From SAR202 cluster bacterium Io17-Chloro-G6 (GTDB lineage: Bacteria; Chloroflexota; Dehalococcoidia; UBA3495), in contig MUCT01000040.1 of assembly GCA_002816585.1 (NCBI GenBank), positions 1 through 36,822 on the forward strand: DNA of 36,822 nucleotides, written 5' to 3'. Under the pieces are notes generated by a model. That model did not search any database, was not told the origin of the DNA, and saw only the letters and a list, made by a program, of their open reading frames with translations. Numbering within the stretch: the first letter of the stretch is position 1; every line of letters begins with the position of its first letter. Both the position numbers and the translations under genes were made by a program. Positions 32,555 through 36,822 of the stretch are shown here, piece by piece.

Positions 32555-35500
32555 CTACTGACCCAAGAACACCGGGGTCCGCAGTATCTCTACCGGGTCG
32601 AGGGCCTTGTTGCCCGGATGCCTTAGCGAATCCGTGTACTCCCAGCGGAATAACCAAGCGTCCGCGTCCTGGTGCGTCCTCCGGTACTCCTGCCGGGCCA
32701 GCGAAGCCTGCCTGTGGATCGACTTGAGCGTCGGCGTCTCTTCGGCCATTTCTTCCCGCTCAAACTGGCGGGCCTTCACGTATTTCCGGTACTGGGGTAT
32801 TAACGCCGCCTGACCGGAGTTTTCAAGGAGGAGCTCGCCCACCTCCCAGTAACCCTTCAGCGTTGCCCGGCCATCGTAGAGTTCCTGCAAGTTCGGCGGT
32901 ATCTCCCTGGACTCCCGTCGCCGGTCCCGAACGTACTGCCAGACCTCTGGCGCCCACTTGGCTATGAAGGCAGCCTCGGCATTGTCCCTTGCCTGGAAGT
33001 CGAACTCCCCGTCCTCGGTCTCGAAGTCACCGGCAACCACTGTCCTGATGTACTCGCCGTAGGCCACGTCCTCGATGTGAGCATCCGGGTTCTGGGCTTC
33101 CTCATTGAAGGCTGCCACCACGTCGTCAAAGCCAAGTCCGTTCTCTGACTTGGGCCGTTCCAAACGCTCGTAACTCTCACGCTGGGTGCGCCCCAGAGCC
33201 TGGAGTTCAACACGGAACCGCTTACCACCCAGAGTCCTGGCACGAATAGCCAGAGCATCTTCCACACCCTGAGCATACTCATCCTGGATGCGGGTCTGGT
33301 GTTCATAATATTCACCGATTCGGGCGGACAGGCCGCTGGACCGTTTGTTCCAGACCTCATTGGCCTCATCGAAATCCGCCTGCAAGTTGGGATGCGCTCT
33401 CAGGATGCGATTCTGTTCCAGTTTGTTCAGGTCTTTGAAGTCCACGTCGCCCTGCTGATGAGCGTAGACATCTGCAAGCTGGTTGGCCCTGGTCCGCAGG
33501 TCAGTGGCGTACGCCCGCAAGCCAAGAATCTCCCCAGTCACGCCCCCAAAGCCAGGACGGGGGCTGTCGGCCAGGCCCTCCACGTAGAACGGCAGAAACA
33601 TCTGTATTACGGTTTTCCCAAAGGTGGGCAGAGAGTCCCTGGTCAGGTTCCCAAGATAGTCACGGCCTGACCACACGTCCCAAGCCGAACCTGATATCGG
33701 CGATGTCATCGACCTGGCGGCGTTCTTGACGATACCCGGCACGTCACCAATATCACCTTGAGAGATACTCAACGCCATCTTGGCAGCCATGCGCCCCAAG
33801 CTGATATGAGCGCCACCGGGGCCAATACGGTCTCCAAGAAAGTCGATGGTCCCGAATGCCCCCTTCCGGGGGTCAAGCTCCATCTTCTGCCCCAACCTGT
33901 GAGTCACAGCGGCGTACATCAGGAGTCCACTCGCCATCATCTTCGTCAACGCGTCACGGGCAAACTCGCCTTTCAGACCGCCACGAGCGATGTCAGTCAT
34001 CAGGGCAACAGTTGCCATCCTGTAACGCGGCGCGAACAGCAGGAATGACCCCAACACCTTTCTGGTGGTCGGCCTGATGCCTAGATTGGCCATGCTGATG
34101 CTTCCAGTCATCTTGGCAACGTGGGACGCCAGTTCGTCCAAGGCTGCCGGATTACCAGACCTGAGCGCCATCGGCTCCATCGCTTCGTAGAGCAAGACCT
34201 TGGAGGCTATGAGGAAGCCGTTGAACTGCGCCTCAACCGTGCTTAGCCCTTTGTTTGCGGCCTTCGCCGCAGGAGACAGAACACTGCCTTCCAGCCGGCG
34301 CAACCCCTGGTGTATCAGCCCGCCGCTGCGCAGTGCTTCCACGTACTCCGAACCCGCACCACCCAGTTGGTTCCGCTCAACGAGCTTTGCGATGGTATCG
34401 AAGTGGTCATCCACAAACTTGGCCATCGTCACCGGGTCAACCGCGCCGCGCAGGGATGTTTCAGTGGCCTTGGCCCAAACGCCAGGTTTGGTCAGCAGGG
34501 TTGGCAGGCCGTGGAGCATCATTACGCCGATGTCCGTCCCAGCTTTGGCGGTCCTAAAAGCCGAGGATACGGCCAACGTGGCATCTAGGAACCCCTTAGT
34601 CTGTGGCTTCATGGCTTCGACCAGTTGGGCGATCTGTTCACGCGGCATCGTCGCCAGGTCGCAGGCATGGGCGTCAGGGAAGATATGGTTAGCTACATCA
34701 TCCGGCGTGAATATCTGCCCCCTCAGCCCCGTCAGCGGGAACTGAGCCTCACCGAAGTTCCCGCGGGCCTCAGCCGCCTTTCTCGCCCGAAAGGCAGCTA
34801 TCTTGGCGTTCCGGGCGTTGGTGGTCGCCTCAGCCAGTTGGTCCGCTAATTTCTGGCGCAACTGCGCCCTTGCCGCTCTGTAACGCTTGGGAGACCGGAG
34901 CCGCGTGATGGATTCCAGTTCATCCATGAGGTCGGGAGCTTCCCGCACCGCCCGCTGGAACCCGGCAGAGTTCCGAAGGCTCCTAAGTGTTCCCGGCCCC
35001 GGCGGACGTTTGGTCCCAGCGGTGAAGTTACGCACCAGGGTTTGGGCGGACTTTACCCCTTGGACCCGGTTCACGGCGAAGTCCCGGTACCGGATTACCT
35101 CTGGGCTCACCCGCTGTCGGATGGTGTTCGAGAATGGCTTGATGATGTCGGCTAGGCGTGCGTCCAGAACCTGGCGGTACATGCTTTTGAACAGCATCTC
35201 AGTCGCTTCCAGCGGGTCGCCAGGACGGAATCCGGTCTCGATGGCGTCCGCCGCATCCTCATAGAACCTGGAGTTCTCATAGAACGGTTTCCGGCCTAAA
35301 GTCTGCGCCTGCCCGGTCCGCACCAGTTCGATGTCGTTGAACATCTTCCACACATTGGGGAAATACCGGCCCTTCGGTCCCTTGGTGAACAGGTCATCTG
35401 CCTGGACGCCCTCGGCCACCAAATATCGATTCATGTCATCAAGACGGACGGTGAAATTATTCAGCCAGGCCGTTTGCTCCGGGGTGAGCCGGAAACGCTC

Positions 35501-36613
35501 GGGGAATTGGGCGATCTCATTTAGGAACTTTCCTTCCAGGCCCGGCGCGGTGGAAGCGAAGTCGTCTCCTAGCCTGAATACCTGGCGGGGATCGCCATGT
35601 GCCAATACTCGCTGGGTCATGACATTGGCACTGTCGGAGACAACCTCTTCACCCACGGCCTTGGCCATGATGAACCGGTGGACCGGATTACTGCGGTCTG
35701 CTAGAGCTGAGGGGTTGAGCTTATCAACCAGACTGCGGACACCAGGAATGTTATTTAGGCGCTCTGCGGTGGCGGGGTCATTCACCCGTCGGATAATGTC
35801 ATCCACCTGGGGGATAGAGACGACGCGAGTAACGGCGGCGCTAGTTGCCGCACGGATTGCCGCCTGAGCCTGGTTGGTTCCTTTACCCAGCCGTCCCAAT
35901 GCACCAACAGGAACAAGGTTCTCCGCCATACCTAAGGGACCAAGGGCCTCGCTGACGATCTGTTCAGAAGTTGGGCGCTGGCGCTGTATCGCACCTAGGT
36001 CAGCCCCAAACTCTCCAAGACCCTGTTCTCCTTTGATGAGTTGAGCAAACTCATTCCGGACCAAAGGTTGAGTGCTTTCACTACGCGCGAGACCGGGAAT
36101 GCTCGGTAAGCCAAATAAAGGTTCCACGGCGATCAATTGCGACGCGGCGGCGGGCTGCGCAATACTGCTGATGTATCGGTTGTAAACCTCTGCCGCTATG
36201 TTGACCCTAGGTCCGGGCACCAGGTCGAGGGCCTCATTCAGTATGTCGAATCCAGACCCAGGCAGCCGGTCTAATACCGGTAGTGAGATGGTGGGGAATA
36301 ACCCACCATCCTCCTCCTCTGGAACAACGTCCGGGATAGGCAATACTGTTGGCCGGGGAACACTGGTCGGAGAATTTACCAGTGGGATTCCCTCGTCAAG
36401 AGCCTCTTGGCGGACTTGTTGAAGTTTTGCGGCTTCGATAGCCTGGCTGCCTAGTGCGGCGATACGGGCATCCCGCGCCCGCTTGATCATGTCGATCAAA
36501 CTCTGCAAATTACTTCCACGCGGCGTAAACCCTCTCCCAGTCGGGAGCGGCAACGGAGCAGGTAATGGACGGATACTTCTGCGGCCTGTTCGGCCTGTTC
36601 TACGAGTGACCAT
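32555..36613 (-). CDS. Giant phage-like protein, 1352 aa
   Basis: A very large protein in one uninterrupted frame. An Arg/Pro-rich N-terminus is followed by a Pro/Val-rich linker and a long helical body with FPNVWKMFNDIELV and KSMYRQVLDARLADI. Basic helical stretches follow (KRYRAARAQLRQKLADQL). Then comes a hydrophobic patch (GVMMLHGLPTLLTK, LGSFLLFAPRYRMATVALM, KMMASGLLMYAAV) and a charged, helical C-terminus. Size, a central membrane-active-looking part and charged flanks resemble phage internal/ejection or polyvalent-type proteins; the LLFAPRYR segment is reminiscent of large-polyvalent-protein domains. I cannot name a domain with certainty. It overlaps a small upstream ORF and is followed by an HTH gene. 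Confidence 0.75.
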   Translation of the reverse strand: MVTRRTGRTGRRSIRPLPAPLPLPTGRGFTPRGSNLQSLIDMIKRARDARIAALGSQAIEAAKLQQVRQEALDEGIPLVNSPTSVPRPTVLPIPDVVPEEEDGGLFPTISLPVLDRLPGSGFDILNEALDLVPGPRVNIAAEVYNRYISSIAQPAAASQLIAVEPLFGLPSIPGLARSESTQPLVRNEFAQLIKGEQGLGEFGADLGAIQRQRPTSEQIVSEALGPLGMAENLVPVGALGRLGKGTNQAQAAIRAATSAAVTRVVSIPQVDDIIRRVNDPATAERLNNIPGVRSLVDKLNPSALADRSNPVHRFIMAKAVGEEVVSDSANVMTQRVLAHGDPRQVFRLGDDFASTAPGLEGKFLNEIAQFPERFRLTPEQTAWLNNFTVRLDDMNRYLVAEGVQADDLFTKGPKGRYFPNVWKMFNDIELVRTGQAQTLGRKPFYENSRFYEDAADAIETGFRPGDPLEATEMLFKSMYRQVLDARLADIIKPFSNTIRQRVSPEVIRYRDFAVNRVQGVKSAQTLVRNFTAGTKRPPGPGTLRSLRNSAGFQRAVREAPDLMDELESITRLRSPKRYRAARAQLRQKLADQLAEATTNARNAKIAAFRARKAAEARGNFGEAQFPLTGLRGQIFTPDDVANHIFPDAHACDLATMPREQIAQLVEAMKPQTKGFLDATLAVSSAFRTAKAGTDIGVMMLHGLPTLLTKPGVWAKATETSLRGAVDPVTMAKFVDDHFDTIAKLVERNQLGGAGSEYVEALRSGGLIHQGLRRLEGSVLSPAAKAANKGLSTVEAQFNGFLIASKVLLYEAMEPMALRSGNPAALDELASHVAKMTGSISMANLGIRPTTRKVLGSFLLFAPRYRMATVALMTDIARGGLKGEFARDALTKMMASGLLMYAAVTHRLGQKMELDPRKGAFGTIDFLGDRIGPGGAHISLGRMAAKMALSISQGDIGDVPGIVKNAARSMTSPISGSAWDVWSGRDYLGNLTRDSLPTFGKTVIQMFLPFYVEGLADSPRPGFGGVTGEILGLRAYATDLRTRANQLADVYAHQQGDVDFKDLNKLEQNRILRAHPNLQADFDEANEVWNKRSSGLSARIGEYYEHQTRIQDEYAQGVEDALAIRARTLGGKRFRVELQALGRTQRESYERLERPKSENGLGFDDVVAAFNEEAQNPDAHIEDVAYGEYIRTVVAGDFETEDGEFDFQARDNAEAAFIAKWAPEVWQYVRDRRRESREIPPNLQELYDGRATLKGYWEVGELLLENSGQAALIPQYRKYVKARQFEREEMAEETPTLKSIHRQASLARQEYRRTHQDADAWLFRWEYTDSLRHPGNKALDPVEILRTPVFLGQ

Positions 36614-36723
36614 TAGAATCTACCCGACTTTTCTGGATGTTCAGCGGGGTCTTTGGATTCCATTGCCCGTTCCAGCCATTGGGTAACATGCATTGGTTCC
36701 CTGCGAAGTGGCGGGCCCTCCAT
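36613..36723 (-). CDS. Small ORF overlapping the giant gene, possibly 5'-truncated
   Basis: 36 residues (MEGPPLRREPMHVTQWLERA and then MESKDPAEHPEKSGRF) whose TAA shares one base with the ATG of the giant gene (TAATG), implying coupled translation. No good ribosome-binding site precedes its ATG. In the same frame the reading stays open through the end repeat to about 36816 (RYNFKPPLPLRLYRLC and on), so the real gene may be longer, or the repeat may have replaced its start. Function unknown. Confidence 0.45.
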   Translation of the reverse strand: MEGPPLRREPMHVTQWLERAMESKDPAEHPEKSGRF

Positions 36724-36727
36724 GTAC

Positions 36728-36822
36728 TGTAAACGGCGGAGTAATAATGTGCCACAGAGGCGGTAGAGCCGCAGCGGTAGCGGCGGTTTAAAATTGTACC
36801 GCCCGAGGTCTTCTCTCTAAGC
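36728..36822. repeat. Right copy of the 95-bp inverted repeat
   Basis: Reverse complement of 83-176 with one extra base. The contig ends inside or at the edge of it. Its inner boundary is at the shared TGTAAA (36728), where it adjoins the small ORF. See the left copy for structure. Confidence 0.9.

Noticed and set aside
83..36822. The whole window as one transposon bounded by terminal inverted repeats
   Set aside because: The interior is core purine, glycolysis and lysine metabolism with no transposase or integrase; a repeat-induced contig end explains the ends better.
1..36822. CRISPR arrays, rRNA or tRNA genes
   Set aside because: No regularly spaced repeats, conserved rRNA segments or cloverleaf with TTCGANNC arm were seen in the intergenic regions, though a missed degenerate tRNA cannot be excluded by eye.

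Overview
The window looks like a metagenomic contig from a bacterium of the phylum Chloroflexota, probably a Dehalococcoidia/SAR202-type lineage. This rests on moderately high GC, the family flavour of the housekeeping proteins (archaeal-type phosphoglycerate mutase, DapL-type lysine route, a DUF3105 protein inside a purine cluster) and general recognition, not on a database search. Nearly identical 94/95-bp sequences lie in opposite orientation at the two ends, so the contig probably stops inside a dispersed repeat.

Region 1 (0.2-11.2 kb) is mostly minus strand and is a purine cluster. In transcription order it runs guaA, a hypothetical, purD, two hypotheticals, purE, a HAD phosphatase, purB, purC, a DUF3105 membrane-anchored protein, purS and an Asp-box beta-propeller protein. 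A perfect 15-bp hairpin shared with the convergent gene at 226-537 closes it.

Region 2 (11.5-22.6 kb) is plus strand and is a long run of central-metabolism and translation genes: sua5/tsaC, a degenerate polyprenyl-synthase-like gene, pgk, an AT-richer hypothetical, a 40-residue lysine-rich peptide, apgM, tpiA, two tandem paralogous small proteins, miaA, dapF, a hicB-hicA toxin-antitoxin pair, dapL and hflX. Glycolysis (tpiA-pgk-apgM) and diaminopimelate/lysine synthesis (dapF, dapL) are the metabolic themes.

Region 3 (22.8-26.8 kb) is accessory: a SAM methyltransferase, 500 bp without a gene, a lipoprotein, a stretch of broken gene remnants (ATPase/cyclase fragment, truncated short-chain dehydrogenase) and an XRE regulator that looks frameshifted.

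Region 4 (26.8-31.1 kb, minus strand) is the main discovery. It is a compact, overlapping five-ORF operon with the full parts list of a ComQXPA quorum-sensing system: a short precursor peptide ending in Trp-Trp-Ile (ComX-like), an isoprenyl-transferase/polyprenyl-synthase homologue (ComQ-like), a PDZ plus multi-TM sensor (ComP N-half), a HisKA_3 kinase (ComP C-half, split off by a -1 frame change) and a NarL-family response regulator (ComA-like). ComQXPA is a Bacillus/Firmicutes paradigm, so a copy in Chloroflexota, in the permuted order X-Q-P-A, would be notable. The divergent upstream region carries two 11-bp direct repeats 43 bp apart flanking a perfect 7-bp inverted repeat, a good operator candidate.

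Region 5 (31.3-36.8 kb) holds a divergent unknown gene, a small membrane protein and a small helix-turn-helix protein bounded by strong terminators, and a 1352-residue phage-like protein preceded by a small overlapping ORF that runs into the end repeat.
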